Source of the DNA: Streptomyces caniferus
GTDB taxonomy: Bacteria > Actinomycetota > Actinomycetes > Streptomycetales > Streptomycetaceae
Direction of reading: 5' to 3'
DNA: 64,000 nt
Assembly (NCBI RefSeq): GCF_009811555.1
Contig: NZ_BLIN01000005.1
Coordinates: 806,001 to 870,000, forward strand
Made by a program: the position numbers and the translations under genes. The notes under the pieces were generated by a model, which saw only the letters and a list, made by a program, of their open reading frames with translations, ran no database searches and was not told the origin of the DNA. This document shows, piece by piece, positions 18,734-28,375 of this stretch (position 1 is its first letter; every line of letters starts with the position of its first letter).

Positions 18734-18756
18734 ACCGTCCACGTCACGTGGACGGT
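18734..18756. promoter_or_regulatory. Perfect 11-base-arm palindrome between the acyltransferase and pucR-like genes
   Basis: ACCGTCCACGT and ACGTGGACGGT are separated by a single C. The site lies 67 bases after the acyltransferase stop and about 200 bases before the PucR-family start. As RNA it would fold into a nine-base-pair stem with a GTCAC loop, i.e. a terminator. As DNA it would suit a dimeric regulator. I cannot decide between these. Confidence 0.4.
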
Positions 18757-18952
18757 GCGCGGGGGCCTCGCCTCCACCCCGGCTCCGACGGCCCCGGCGG
18801 ATAGCATCAGTACTGTTGGCGTGGCTCATACGTGCGGTGGTGGCTCACCTCTGGGCCGACCGAATGCTTGCCGTGACGTGATCGGAAGTGCCTGCGCGAT
18901 GGCCAGCAGCCCTATGAGCCCCGGCCACCCTGATCCAGCAGAGGCGCCGATC

Positions 18953-20584
18953 ATGGAACCAGCTGCGGCGGCATCGCCACCCCCGGCCGGCATCAGCCTG
19001 CGCCAGCTGCTGATGTCGCTGGGCGAGCCCCTGGTGGAGCTGCAGGCCGCGCCCGCCGGGCTGGACGTCGAGATCCGCAGCGTCGCGCTGCTGGACCCCG
19101 AGGACCCGCCGATCACCCAGCCCGGCGAGCTGGTGCTCGCCATAGGTGCCCGCGGCCGGGCCGCATTCCCCGCGCTGCGGGCCGGCGGGCGCGACGGCGC
19201 CGCCGCCGTCGCGGTCAAGCTGGACACTCCCGGACAGGCCGCGGCGCTCAGCGCGACCGCCGTCGAGGCGGGCATCGCCCTGCTGTCCGTACGGACCGAG
19301 GCGCGCTGGGAGCAGGTGGACGCGCTGGCCCGCGCGGCGCTGGAGAGCGTGCCGGACGGGCGTCCCGGCGAGGGGCCCGAGGAGGGCGACCTCTTCTCGC
19401 TCGCCCAGACCACCGCCGTCCTGACCGGCGGCATCGTCAGCATCGAGGACACCGCCAACCGCGTGCTGGCCTACTCGCGCTCCACCGACTCCGACGAGGT
19501 CGACGATCTGCGGCGGCTGTCCATCCTGGGCTGGCAGGGCCCGGAGGCGTATCTGGCGCGGCTGCGGAAGTGGGGTGTGTTCCAGCGGCTGCGCGCCTCC
19601 GACGAGGTGATCTGTATCGACAGCCACCCCGAGCTGGGGATCCGCCGGCGGCTGGCGGTGGCCATCCGGTCCGGGGAACGCCAGCTGGGCACCATCTGGG
19701 TGCAGGAGGGCTCGGCGCCGCTGACCGAGCACTCGGACCAGGCGCTGCTGGGCGCGGCCCGGGTCGCGGCGCTCCACCTGGTGCGCCGTCGCCGGGAGCT
19801 CTCCGCGGACCTGACGCTGACCCGTACCCTCGCGGCCGGGCTGCTGGAGGGCAGCACCGGCCCCCAGCCGCTGGCCAGCCACCTGGCGTTGGACGCGGCC
19901 CGCCCGGCCGCCGTCCTGGGCTTCTCGTACGGGACCGCCGAGGCCACCCCGTCGGAGCTGACCCGCTCCGAGGTCAGCAACCTGATCTCGGTGCACACCG
20001 CCGCCCGGCACCGCAGCGCCCTGGTCACCCAGGTCGATGCGCGGATCTACGTGCTGCTGCCGCAGCTGCCGCGCAGCATCGACCTCGGCACGCTGCGCGG
20101 CTGGGGGCAGGCGATCACCGAGGCGGCCCGCCGGCATCTGGGCATGTCGCTGCGCGGTTCGATCGGCTGCATCGTGCCGGGGCTCGGGGAGGTTCCCGAA
20201 TCACGGCGGGAGGCGGACCGGATCCTCGACGCGATGGTGAGTGCCGGTGTCACCACCACGGTCGCCGCGCTGCCGGACATTCAGGCGGAGGTGCTGGTCA
20301 GCGAGGTGCTGCGACTGCTCTCCGTGCATCCGGAGATGCGCGACCCCCGGCTGACCGCCCTGGTCGCCCACGACAGCCGGAGCCAGGGTCAGTTGGCCGA
20401 GTCGGTCCTCGTCTATCTGAACGCCTTCGGCGACGTACGGGCCGCCGCCGCCGAGCTGCATGTGCACCCCAACACGCTGCGCTACCGGATCCGCCGGGCC
20501 GAGGAGTTGACCGGTCTCGACCTCGCCCGTCCGGATCAGCGGCTGCTGGCGATGCTCCAGCTGCGGCTGCCGTCCGCTCCCTGA
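18953..20584 (+). CDS. PucR/CdaR-family transcriptional regulator
   Basis: This is a 543-residue regulator. The amino region (about 15-130) resembles the PucR N-terminal domain (GELVLAIGARGRAAFPALRA, then KLDTPGQAAALSATAVEAGIA). A GAF-like middle follows, with a GGDEF-like CdaR region at about 300-440. The carboxyl HTH_30 domain is at about 485-535 (VYLNAFGDVRAAAAELHVHP, then NTLRYRIRRAEELTGLDL). Start ATG 18953 has GAGG eight bases upstream, and earlier in-frame starts lack a ribosome site. PucR-type proteins usually respond to small metabolites such as purine-derived compounds. There is no catabolic neighbour here, so the effector and targets are unknown. Confidence 0.85.
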   Translation: MEPAAAASPPPAGISLRQLLMSLGEPLVELQAAPAGLDVEIRSVALLDPEDPPITQPGELVLAIGARGRAAFPALRAGGRDGAAAVAVKLDTPGQAAALSATAVEAGIALLSVRTEARWEQVDALARAALESVPDGRPGEGPEEGDLFSLAQTTAVLTGGIVSIEDTANRVLAYSRSTDSDEVDDLRRLSILGWQGPEAYLARLRKWGVFQRLRASDEVICIDSHPELGIRRRLAVAIRSGERQLGTIWVQEGSAPLTEHSDQALLGAARVAALHLVRRRRELSADLTLTRTLAAGLLEGSTGPQPLASHLALDAARPAAVLGFSYGTAEATPSELTRSEVSNLISVHTAARHRSALVTQVDARIYVLLPQLPRSIDLGTLRGWGQAITEAARRHLGMSLRGSIGCIVPGLGEVPESRREADRILDAMVSAGVTTTVAALPDIQAEVLVSEVLRLLSVHPEMRDPRLTALVAHDSRSQGQLAESVLVYLNAFGDVRAAAAELHVHPNTLRYRIRRAEELTGLDLARPDQRLLAMLQLRLPSAP

Positions 20585-20751
20585 GCCGGCGCGCCGCCCG
20601 GCGCCGCGGGCCCGTCCGTCCGCGTCACCCGAGAGCTCCGCAGCCGGCCGCCCGTTCGCCCGGTGCACATTGGCCGGATCCCACACACGGCCGTTGGTCC
20701 AAGATTCTCCTAAACTGGGCGATATTGCTCCATTGAGCTGACGGGCTGGCG

Positions 20752-23229
20752 ATGATGACCTCGGAGAATGCTCTGCCGGGCGGGTCGGGCCGCGCATGGG
20801 ACATGGCGAAAGCGGCCACGGCCGAACTGGACGCGCAGGGGCTGGTCGTCGCCTGGACCCGGGCGGCGGAGCGGCTGCTCGGGTATCCGGCCGAGGAGGT
20901 GCTGCACCGTCCCGCGGCGGAGCTGCTGGCACTCCCCGGCGACGAGGCGCGGGTGGCCGCCGTCGCCCAGTGGTGCCGCTCGGGAGACGGCTGGGGCGGA
21001 TCGGTGGCGGCGCGCCACCGCGACGGCCGGGATCTTCAGCTGGCGGTGCAGGTCACACCCCTGCTCGACAGCACCGGCCACGAACGGTGGTCCGTCCTCG
21101 CGCTGGAGGAGTGGCGGATGCCGGGCGGCGGCGTGAACCAGCTGATGCTCGAACCGTTCCTGGCGCAGGCCCCGGTCGGCATGGCGGTCCTCGACACCGG
21201 TCTGCGGTACGTCTGGGTGAACGAGGTGCTGGAGCACCTGATCCCCCTTGACCAGCGGCTGGGCAAAGCCGTGGCGGAGGTGTTGCCGAGGCTGGAGGCC
21301 GAGGCGTTCGAGGAACGGATGCGGCGGGTCCTGCGGACCGGGGCGCCGGTGATGGACTACGAATTCCGCAGCCCCACCTACGCCGACCCCCACCAGGAGC
21401 GCGCCTACTCGGCGTCCTTCTTCGGGCTGGAGGACCCCCGCGGCCGGCGCATCGGCCTCTGGTACATGGTCATCGACGTCACCGAACGCTGGCGGGCCCA
21501 GGAACGCCTCGCCCTGCTGAACGACGCCAGCGTGCGGATCGGCAGCACGCTGGACGTCACCCGGACCGCACAGGAGCTGGCCGATGTCGCCGTGCCGGCG
21601 CTCGCCGACTTCGTCGCCGTCGACCTGCTGGATTCGGTCCTGCAGGGCGCCGAGCCGGTTCCCGGACCGGTCGACAGCACCCCCACCATGCGCCGCAGCG
21701 GCCAGCAGTCGGTCCACGAGGGCTGCCCGGAAGCCGGTCTGGCCGTGGGGGAAGCCGTCCAGCGGTCCCCGTCGTCGCCCATCGCCCGCTGTCTGCTCAA
21801 GGGCGAGTCCCTCGTCGAGCCGGTCCTCGACTTCGCCACCAGCTCCTGGGTCACCGAGGACCCGGTCCGGGCCGCCGTGATCCGTGAATTCGGGTTCCGC
21901 TCGGTGATGGTGGCGCCGGTTCAGGCCCGGGGCATCACCCTGGGCGCGGCGACGTTCTTCCGCTCCCGCCGTCTGGGGCCCTTCGTGGCGGACGATGTGC
22001 GGCTCGCCGAGGAGCTGGTGGCCCGGGCCGCGGTGTGTGTCGACAACGCGCGCCGCTTCACCCGTGAGCGCGCCGCGGCCCGGGTGATGCAGCAGAACCT
22101 GCTGCCGCACGAGCTGACCGGCGGCTCCGCCCTGGAGGTGGCGTCGTGGTACTTCCCCGCGGACGCCCCGAGCGGGGTGGGCGGCGACTGGTTCGATGTG
22201 ATTCCGCTGTCCGGGGCGCGGGTCGCCCTGGTCGTGGGGGACGTGGTCGGGCACGGCATCAACGCCGCGGCCACGATGGGCCGGCTGCGGACCGCCGTAC
22301 GCACCCTGGCCAACCTGGATCTGCCGCCCGATGAGCTGCTGGCCCGGCTGGACGACCTGGTCATCGGCCTGGTGAAGACGCATGGCGCCGACCCGGCGGC
22401 GGACGCCGGGGACCCGGGCGTGGCCTCGACGTTCATGGGGGCCACCTGTCTGTACGCCGTGTACGACCCGGTCGGCAGACGGTGCAGCATGGCGCGCGCC
22501 GGTCATCTGCCGCCGCTGATCGTCGGCCCGGACGGCGCCGTGGACTGTCCCGACCTGCCCGCCGGGCCGCCGCTCGGCCTCGGGACGCTGCCCTTCGAGG
22601 CCGTCGAACGGGAACTGGCCGAGGGCAGTCTGATCGCGCTCTACACCAACGGCCTGATCGAGGCCCGCGACCGGGACATCGGCGTGGGCCTGTCCCGGCT
22701 GAGCGACACCCTCGCGGTGTCCGGGCAGACCCTGAAGGAGATCGGCGGGAACGTGGTCAAGGCCCTGCTGACCGGGCCGCCGTCCGACGACGCCGCACTG
22801 CTGCTGGCCCGGACCCACGCCCTGGACGCGCACCAGGTCGCCTCCTGGGACCTGCCCAGCGACCCGGCCGTGGTGGGGAACGCCCGTGCCCTCGCCGGCC
22901 GGCAGCTGTCCGCGTGGGGCATGGACGATCTGCTGTTCACCACCGAGCTGATCGTCAGCGAACTGGTCACCAACGCCATCCGCCACGCCGCCGGCCCGAT
23001 CACGCTGCGCCTGATCCGGCAGGACGCCCTGATCTGCGAGGTCTCCGACGCCAGCAGCACCTCACCGCGGCTGCGCCATGCCCGGACCACCGACGAGAGC
23101 GGGCGCGGGCTGTTCATCGTCGCGCAGCTCACCCGTCGATGGGGCACCCGCTACACACCGACCGGCAAGGTCATCTGGACCGAGCAGAGCACGCCGTCCG
23201 AGGCCGGGGCGCCCGCCGGGACGGACTGA
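20752..23229 (+). CDS. PAS-PAS-GAF-PP2C-HATPase sensor phosphatase/anti-sigma-like kinase
   Basis: This is an 825-residue cytoplasmic protein. Two PAS domains lie at about 20-125 and 135-245 (FLAQAPVGMAVLDTGLRYVW). A GAF is at about 255-440 and the PP2C/SpoIIE domain at about 450-670 (VGGDWFDVIPL near 476, VVGDVVGHGINAAA, ARAGHLPPLI). An RsbW-type HATPase is at about 685-805 (ELIVSELVTNAIRHAAGP N-box, then ESGRGLFIVAQL). Proteins of this plan join an anti-sigma-type kinase to a phosphatase for STAS antagonists. It starts ATGATG. The acidic 'TNG' in IALYTNGLIEAR replaces the usual TDG of the PP2C motif, which may weaken metal binding there. No sigma gene is nearby. Confidence 0.87.
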   Translation: MMTSENALPGGSGRAWDMAKAATAELDAQGLVVAWTRAAERLLGYPAEEVLHRPAAELLALPGDEARVAAVAQWCRSGDGWGGSVAARHRDGRDLQLAVQVTPLLDSTGHERWSVLALEEWRMPGGGVNQLMLEPFLAQAPVGMAVLDTGLRYVWVNEVLEHLIPLDQRLGKAVAEVLPRLEAEAFEERMRRVLRTGAPVMDYEFRSPTYADPHQERAYSASFFGLEDPRGRRIGLWYMVIDVTERWRAQERLALLNDASVRIGSTLDVTRTAQELADVAVPALADFVAVDLLDSVLQGAEPVPGPVDSTPTMRRSGQQSVHEGCPEAGLAVGEAVQRSPSSPIARCLLKGESLVEPVLDFATSSWVTEDPVRAAVIREFGFRSVMVAPVQARGITLGAATFFRSRRLGPFVADDVRLAEELVARAAVCVDNARRFTRERAAARVMQQNLLPHELTGGSALEVASWYFPADAPSGVGGDWFDVIPLSGARVALVVGDVVGHGINAAATMGRLRTAVRTLANLDLPPDELLARLDDLVIGLVKTHGADPAADAGDPGVASTFMGATCLYAVYDPVGRRCSMARAGHLPPLIVGPDGAVDCPDLPAGPPLGLGTLPFEAVERELAEGSLIALYTNGLIEARDRDIGVGLSRLSDTLAVSGQTLKEIGGNVVKALLTGPPSDDAALLLARTHALDAHQVASWDLPSDPAVVGNARALAGRQLSAWGMDDLLFTTELIVSELVTNAIRHAAGPITLRLIRQDALICEVSDASSTSPRLRHARTTDESGRGLFIVAQLTRRWGTRYTPTGKVIWTEQSTPSEAGAPAGTD

Positions 23230-23369
23230 CCCGGCGGGACGGCCGGACCCGGTGGAACGGCCGGCCCCGTCAGGACGGACTGACCCGGCGCGTCGGAGGG
23301 CCGGGCGCGGCGCCTCCGGCACGCCGGTCCTCACCCGGTCCTCCCCCGGCCCCCGACGCACGCCGGTCC

Positions 23370-24971
23370 TCACCCCACCCGCCGCGCACTCCGGGCGGGG
23401 TCCGGTTCGCTCCCGCCGGTCACGTGGTCGCAGTCGTCCCCCGCCGCGACGGGCCGGCCGACGAGGCCGCGTCCGGGCAGGTCGACATGGTCGCGGTCGG
23501 TGTCGGCCACGACCCGTCGCGGCGGAGGGCCGGCGGGGCAGGCCGTGAGGTGGGCGGTCACATAGGCCGCGCTGGTCCTGGTGATGTCGCGGGTCAGCCC
23601 GAGGGGCAGCAGCGAGCGGGTCTCCGCGATGGCCTCGTCCTCGCCGGCCCGCAGCACCACCCGGACGTCCGGTGCCACGCCATGGGCGGCGACCGCGACG
23701 GCGATGTTGTCCAGTTCGTGGGAGCCGACGGCGGCGAGCGCCCGTGCCCGTCCCAGGCCGAGCCGCGCGAGCACCGCACGGTCCTCGCCGTGCGCCAGCA
23801 CCACGGGTATCCCCATCGACCGGGCGAGGCGCAGATTCGGGGCGGTGGGCTCGCGTTCGACGCCGACGACCGGCACCCCCAGCCGGCGCAGGGTCTGGCA
23901 GAGCCGCAGCCCCACCTGCCCCAGCCCCACCACGATGACGTGACCGGAACGCGGCAGCACCCGCGGCCCCAGGACGCCGACCAGCCGGGGGCCGATCAGC
24001 CGGTCGACGATGCCCGCGGTCAGCAGCGCGGTGAACCCCACCGTGACCAGCATCGCCACCGCGGACACCACCTCGTAGACGGGATGGCCGGGGTGCGGTG
24101 CGGCGGGTCCCACCCCGGCGACGACCCGGGCGGCTTCCAGGAAGGCGGTACTGGCCGGCTCGTGGAACACGGCGACCAGCCACATCCAGTCCAGGGCCAG
24201 TACGGCGACGATCCCCAGCAGCCCGATGAGCAGCAGGCGGGCGTCCGTGTCATGCGGCTGCAACTGCCCGCGCAGCCGCCCGAGCAGGGCGCGCCGCCGG
24301 GCGCCCGTGCTTGCCCGCCACGCCGTCTCCACCAGGCGTTCGCCGTGCCGCCGGACCGCCACCGCGCCGCGCCCGTCGTCCCATACGGCGAGGGCGTCGG
24401 GGTCCACGCACAGGCCGGCCAGCGTCGGCGCCAGGAGGTCGGCGGGCGAGACCGGCACGCAGTGGCGCAGCAGCAGCCGGAGCTGCTCCGCGACGGTGCG
24501 GTCGAAGACGGTGACGACGATCCGGACGGTGTCGCAGACGTGGCGTACCGCGAGCGCATAGCGCAGCGCGGACAGATCGTCGCCCACGAGTACGGCCACT
24601 CCGGCCGGCCGTGCGGCGAGCGCCCGGCGGAGGTCCTGGTCGTCCGGTGCGGCGAGATGGTCGACCGGGTGCCCGCTCTCCCCGAGGGAGGCGCAGACCC
24701 GACGCGCCAGCGTCGTCGCCCCGATCACCACGACCCCGCCTTCCTGGCCGACCGGGCCGGTGGCCGGATCTGCCCCGGGTTCCTCCGCCTCGGCCACCGG
24801 ACGCTCGGGGCCCGTCGGCCGCTCCGGCGGCTCTCCTGCCGGAGCGTCACCGCGTGGTTCACCCGGCGTTACGTCCCCCGACCCGCTGCCGTCGCCCACC
24901 ACTGATGGGGTGGCGGGCGCAGCGTGCGGCGGGGCGGTTCGGGTCTGTCGGGCGGAGGGAAGGGTGGCCAT
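23370..24971 (-). CDS. Membrane protein with two TrkA-N/RCK NAD-binding domains, channel-like
   Basis: This is a 533-residue protein. A Pro/Gly-rich leader of about 75 residues precedes a first Rossmann domain (VVVIGATTLARRVCASLGES, about 78-210). Two hydrophobic segments follow at about 245-345 (LLLIGLLGIVAVLALDWMW; MLVTVGFTALLTAGIVDRL). A second TrkA-N/RCK domain begins VIVVGLGQVGLRLCQTLRRL and continues to about 490. The layout recalls RCK-gated potassium channels and Castor-like proteins, but no TxGYGD-type selectivity filter is visible between the membrane segments; only TVGF is seen. ATG 24971 has AAGGGGA upstream. It may be a transport regulator or a degenerate channel. Confidence 0.75.
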   Translation of the reverse strand: MATLPSARQTRTAPPHAAPATPSVVGDGSGSGDVTPGEPRGDAPAGEPPERPTGPERPVAEAEEPGADPATGPVGQEGGVVVIGATTLARRVCASLGESGHPVDHLAAPDDQDLRRALAARPAGVAVLVGDDLSALRYALAVRHVCDTVRIVVTVFDRTVAEQLRLLLRHCVPVSPADLLAPTLAGLCVDPDALAVWDDGRGAVAVRRHGERLVETAWRASTGARRRALLGRLRGQLQPHDTDARLLLIGLLGIVAVLALDWMWLVAVFHEPASTAFLEAARVVAGVGPAAPHPGHPVYEVVSAVAMLVTVGFTALLTAGIVDRLIGPRLVGVLGPRVLPRSGHVIVVGLGQVGLRLCQTLRRLGVPVVGVEREPTAPNLRLARSMGIPVVLAHGEDRAVLARLGLGRARALAAVGSHELDNIAVAVAAHGVAPDVRVVLRAGEDEAIAETRSLLPLGLTRDITRTSAAYVTAHLTACPAGPPPRRVVADTDRDHVDLPGRGLVGRPVAAGDDCDHVTGGSEPDPARSARRVG

Positions 24972-25505
24972 GGAGTCCCCTTGCTCGTCGGCCGGTGAAG
25001 GGCCGAACTCACGCTAGGGCGCCCGCGGTCCGAGGCATCTGTCCCGCGGACCAAGGGTTCGCCGACGGCGTTGTCCGCCCGCACCAGCGGCCGTCCGGAC
25101 GCCCGCCGGACACGTGCAGGGACAGGGGGCGGCGAAGGCCGTTCACCATGCATCCCCAGAGCGCGAGCCCCTTTTCCGCCAATCTTCATTGGCCTGACGT
25201 ACAGCTCTCGAGGGGGACTTTGTCCTGTCTCACAAATACGCCACCGCGCACCGCCACATACGCTTACGCAAATCCCAATCCGGACGTGATGCGGCTCACC
25301 TCCCACAAGGAAGGCGGGCCACGGCGCGGAGGTGCGATCAGCGCTCCCCCACCCGCGCAGGGCATCCGGAGGCCGCGACCCGCTCGTCGCGCCTTCGCAC
25401 TTCGTCAGGGCCATGACCGCCGCATACCGGCACCCGGCCCTTCCGTGCGTCCAGCCGCCGAGGCGAACGAAGCAGTCACCACATGCATGACCCCTCCAAC
25501 CCTCA
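24972..25505. other. Long divergent spacer between RCK protein and permease
   Basis: This is about 530 bases containing both divergent promoters. Around 25170-25290 the sequence is noticeably less G+C-rich than its flanks (for example ATCTTCATTGGCCTGACG), as expected for a regulatory or leader region. I looked for a T-box or riboswitch ahead of the amino acid permease and found none I could support. No small gene is convincing. Confidence 0.4.
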
Positions 25506-26981
25506 ATGGATGTCGAGATGACTACACCTCCCCCCAGCTCCGTGGCCGCACCGCCCGCACCGCCCGGCAACGGACAGGATCCAGGGCAGTCAGGGCTGAA
25601 GTCGGGCCTCAAGAACCGCCATCTGTCCATGATCGCCGTGGGTGGGGTCATCGGTGCCGGCCTCTTCGTGGGCTCCGCCTCCGGCATCGCCGCGGCCGGC
25701 CCCGGCATCCTGCTGTCGTACGCCCTGGTGGGCGCGCTGGTCGTCTTCGTGATGCGGATGCTCGGCGAGATGGCCGCCGCCAACCCGACCTCCGGCTCCT
25801 TCTCCGCCTACGCGGACCGGGCGCTCGGCCGCTGGGCCGGCTTCTCCATCGGCTGGCTGTACTGGTTCTTCTGGGTCGTGGTGCTCGCCGTGGAGGCGAC
25901 CGCCGGTGCGGCGATCCTCACCAGCTGGGTCCCGGCCGTCCCGCAGTGGGCCTGGGCGCTGATCGTGATGGTCGTCCTCACCGCCACCAACCTCGCCTCG
26001 GTCTCCTCGTTCGGTGAGTTCGAGTTCTGGTTCGCCGGCATCAAGGTCGTCGCCATCGGGGCCTTCATAGTCCTCGGCGGACTGGCGATCTTCGGCGTGC
26101 TGCCCGGCTCGCAGAACGCGGCCACGGGCTTCGCCAACCTCACCTCGCACGGCGGCTTCCTGCCACACGGGCCCAGCGCGATCCTCACCGGCGTGCTGAT
26201 GGTCGTCTTCTCCTTCATGGGCAGCGAGATCGTCACCCTCGCCGCCGGTGAGTCCGAGGACCCCGAGCGTGCGGTCACCAAGGCCACCAAGAGCGTCATC
26301 TGGCGAGTCGGCATCTTCTACCTCGGCTCGATCCTCGTGGTCGTCTCCCTGCTGCCGTGGAACGACCCGTCGATCGCCAAGAAGGGCTCCTACGTCGCGG
26401 CCCTCGACTCGATCGGCATCCCGCACGCCGGCCAGATCATGAACGTCATCGTGCTGACCGCCGTGCTCTCCTGCCTCAACTCGGGTCTCTACACCGCCTC
26501 CCGGATGGCCTTCTCGCTCGGCCAGCGCGGCGACGCCCCGAAGGCCTTCGCCCGGACGAACTCGCGGGGCGTCCCGCAGGCCGCGATCCTCGCCTCCGTG
26601 CTCTTCGGCTTCATCGCGGTCGGCTTCAACTACCTGTGGCCGACCACGGTCTTCCAGTTCCTGCTGAACTCGTCCGGCGCGGTCGCGCTGTTCGTCTGGC
26701 TGGTCATCTGCTTCTCGCAGCTGCGGATGCGCGGGATCATCCTGCGCGAGAACCCCGACAAGCTGGTCGTGCGGATGTGGCTGTTCCCGTACCTGACCTG
26801 GGCGACGATCGCGATGATCTCGTTCGTGCTGGTCTACATGCTCACCGACGACAGCGAGGGCGGCGGCCGCATCCAGGTGCTGCTGTCGGTGCTCCTCGCC
26901 GCGCTGGTGGTCGCGGTGTCCCTGGTCCGCGACCGCCTCGGCCGCAACAGCGCCGAGAAGACGGCCGTCACCGCCCCCTAG
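25506..26981 (+). CDS. Amino acid permease, APC family (GabP/AnsP/ProY-like)
   Basis: This is a 491-residue secondary transporter with 12 predicted membrane helices. The APC signature of helix I is clear (GLKNRHLSMIAVGGVIGAGL). The next segments also match the amino acid/GABA permease subfamily (RMLGEMAAANPTSGSFSAYA, then SFMGSEIVTLAAGESEDPER, then NSGLYTASRMAFSLGQRGDA). A helix-breaking Gly-Ala-Gly lies in the substrate site. Start is ATG 25506, or ATG 25518 four codons later. It is a single gene followed by a strong hairpin. GABA, asparagine and other amino acids are all possible substrates. Confidence 0.9.
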   Translation: MDVEMTTPPPSSVAAPPAPPGNGQDPGQSGLKSGLKNRHLSMIAVGGVIGAGLFVGSASGIAAAGPGILLSYALVGALVVFVMRMLGEMAAANPTSGSFSAYADRALGRWAGFSIGWLYWFFWVVVLAVEATAGAAILTSWVPAVPQWAWALIVMVVLTATNLASVSSFGEFEFWFAGIKVVAIGAFIVLGGLAIFGVLPGSQNAATGFANLTSHGGFLPHGPSAILTGVLMVVFSFMGSEIVTLAAGESEDPERAVTKATKSVIWRVGIFYLGSILVVVSLLPWNDPSIAKKGSYVAALDSIGIPHAGQIMNVIVLTAVLSCLNSGLYTASRMAFSLGQRGDAPKAFARTNSRGVPQAAILASVLFGFIAVGFNYLWPTTVFQFLLNSSGAVALFVWLVICFSQLRMRGIILRENPDKLVVRMWLFPYLTWATIAMISFVLVYMLTDDSEGGGRIQVLLSVLLAALVVAVSLVRDRLGRNSAEKTAVTAP

Positions 26982-27083
26982 CGGGTCCTTCCGACCGGTC
27001 CGGGTGGGCCGCGGTGCCCGGCGCCGCGGCCCACCCGGAGCGCGAGGAGGCCCCATGTCACAGGGTGGCCGACCGGTCACGAA

Positions 27084-27139
27084 CGCCGTGCCGTACGGTC
27101 GGCGGTGTGCCCCGCACCCGCCGTCCGTACGGCACGGCG
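27084..27139 (+). terminator. Long hairpin downstream of the permease gene
   Basis: Fifteen-base perfect arms (27084-27098 and 27125-27139) continue through one T-T mismatch into six more pairs (CGGCGG/CCGCCG), with a 12-base loop. It stands about 100 bases after the permease stop and 74 bases before the next start. It most likely terminates the permease transcript. Confidence 0.6.
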
Positions 27140-27212
27140 GCGGCACTAGCCTGCCAGTGCCGCACTCCTGTTCTCCGCTCACGAGCCCACCACCGGAAGG
27201 CCGCCGAAAGAC

Positions 27213-28205
27213 ATGCCCGCGTTCAGACGCCGCAAAGGCAGCCTTCCCCGCCTCGTCCCCGAGCTCGACGACGTCACCCTGGGGCGGGTGCGACGGCGCG
27301 TCGAGACCTGCTGGTCGCGCGGTTCCCTGGACACCGCTGTCATGGCCCTGATGGCCGACACGATCAACGAGGCCGGCGAGGACTGGGACCGCAAGGCCCA
27401 CCGCCTGGGGGTGCTCGCCGCGTCCGCCGGGCGTTCACTGCCCGGCATCTGGCGGCAGCACAGCCCGAAGGACCACGGCGCACTGCTGCTCCACGCCTGG
27501 TCCGACCTGATCCAGGCCCGGCAGCAGGACTCCTCCATCGACCTGAACGCCACCCGCGAGACCTGCCGGCTCGCCTCCGAGCTGCTCCCCGCCGACCCCA
27601 CCCCGTGGGCCCTGCACCTCGCCACGCTCCGTGTGGAGCAGCGCCCCTCCACGGAACTGGCGGCGATCTGGCGCGAGATCAAGGCCCGCGACCCCTGGAA
27701 CCGCGAGGCGCATCTGCAGGCCCTGGGCTACCTCTCGCCGGACGAGTGCGGCTCCAGCGCCCTGGTGCTGGACCTGCTCGACGGTGTCCGTTCGCTGATG
27801 CCGCCCGACGCCCCCGCCGTCGGCCTGGAACTCACCGCGCTGGTCCGCGGCCACCAGCGCGCGGTCGCCGGGGGCGGGATGACCGCGCTGGGCGCCGGAG
27901 AGATCTGGCGGCGCCCCGATGCGGCCCGGACCCTCGACCAGGCCGCGCACTACTGGCCGGGCCCGGGGTTCCTCCGGCACGCCGCGGCCCTGGCCGATCT
28001 CAACCTGCTGGCCTACGCACTGATCAAAGCCGGCCGGACGACCGAGGCCGGGACCGTCCTGCGCGCCACCGGAGGGGTGGCGACGGTCTGGCCGTGGAAC
28101 ATGGACGGCGACCCGCTGGAGCGGTTCTCCCACTTCCACGGCCGCTACGCGAGCGGTGACGCCGACGGCGGTTCCGCGGGGCGTGGCCCGTCCTGGCGGC
28201 GTTGA
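27213..28205 (+). CDS. Hypothetical alpha-helical protein, TPR-like
   Basis: This is a 330-residue soluble protein with no signal peptide or membrane segment. It is built of regular amphipathic helices with repeated Ala/Leu and Trp positions (NREAHLQALGYLSPDECGSS; LNLLAYALIKAGRTTEAGTV), like a tetratricopeptide or DUF4034-type solenoid. The first 25 residues are basic. Codon usage is normal for the window, so it is a real gene, but I cannot assign a function. It is preceded by the permease terminator and followed by a spacer with a possible sigma-E-type promoter. Confidence 0.7.
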   Translation: MPAFRRRKGSLPRLVPELDDVTLGRVRRRVETCWSRGSLDTAVMALMADTINEAGEDWDRKAHRLGVLAASAGRSLPGIWRQHSPKDHGALLLHAWSDLIQARQQDSSIDLNATRETCRLASELLPADPTPWALHLATLRVEQRPSTELAAIWREIKARDPWNREAHLQALGYLSPDECGSSALVLDLLDGVRSLMPPDAPAVGLELTALVRGHQRAVAGGGMTALGAGEIWRRPDAARTLDQAAHYWPGPGFLRHAAALADLNLLAYALIKAGRTTEAGTVLRATGGVATVWPWNMDGDPLERFSHFHGRYASGDADGGSAGRGPSWRR

Positions 28206-28288
28206 CGCCCGGGGCCGCACCGACCGGGGGCTGAACCCGGTCCGGCGAAGAGCGCGTGTGCGAAGTCCGAGAGTGCGATGACATAGCC

Positions 28289-28312
28289 GGAACGAGTGGT
28301 TTTGTAGCCTCT
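28289..28312 (+). promoter_or_regulatory. Possible sigma-E-type (ECF) promoter
   Basis: GGAAC (28289-28293) is followed, 16 bases after its AAC, by TCT (28310-28312). This is the AAC-N16/17-TCT pattern known for cell-envelope stress sigma factor E promoters in Streptomyces. It lies about 65 bases upstream of the ATG of the membrane-anchored protein at 28376. The evidence is pattern only. Confidence 0.35.
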
Positions 28313-28375
28313 TGCGGCGTATCGCGAGTGTCCCGCCCGCTTCTCGGGGAGTCCCTCCTCGACGAAGGGTGGGAG

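Noticed and set aside
20710..22986. 758-codon minus-strand open frame
   Set aside because: It is antisense to the PAS-GAF-PP2C-HATPase gene and is Arg/Gly/Gln-rich with no domain.
23220..23290. Repeated GACGGACTGACCCGGCG at the end of the 825-residue sensor gene
   Set aside because: There are only two short copies in a low-complexity G+C-rich spacer; chance duplication is sufficient.
24972..25505. T-box or other amino-acid-sensing leader before the permease
   Set aside because: No specifier loop, conserved T-box bulge or terminator/antiterminator pair was recognisable.
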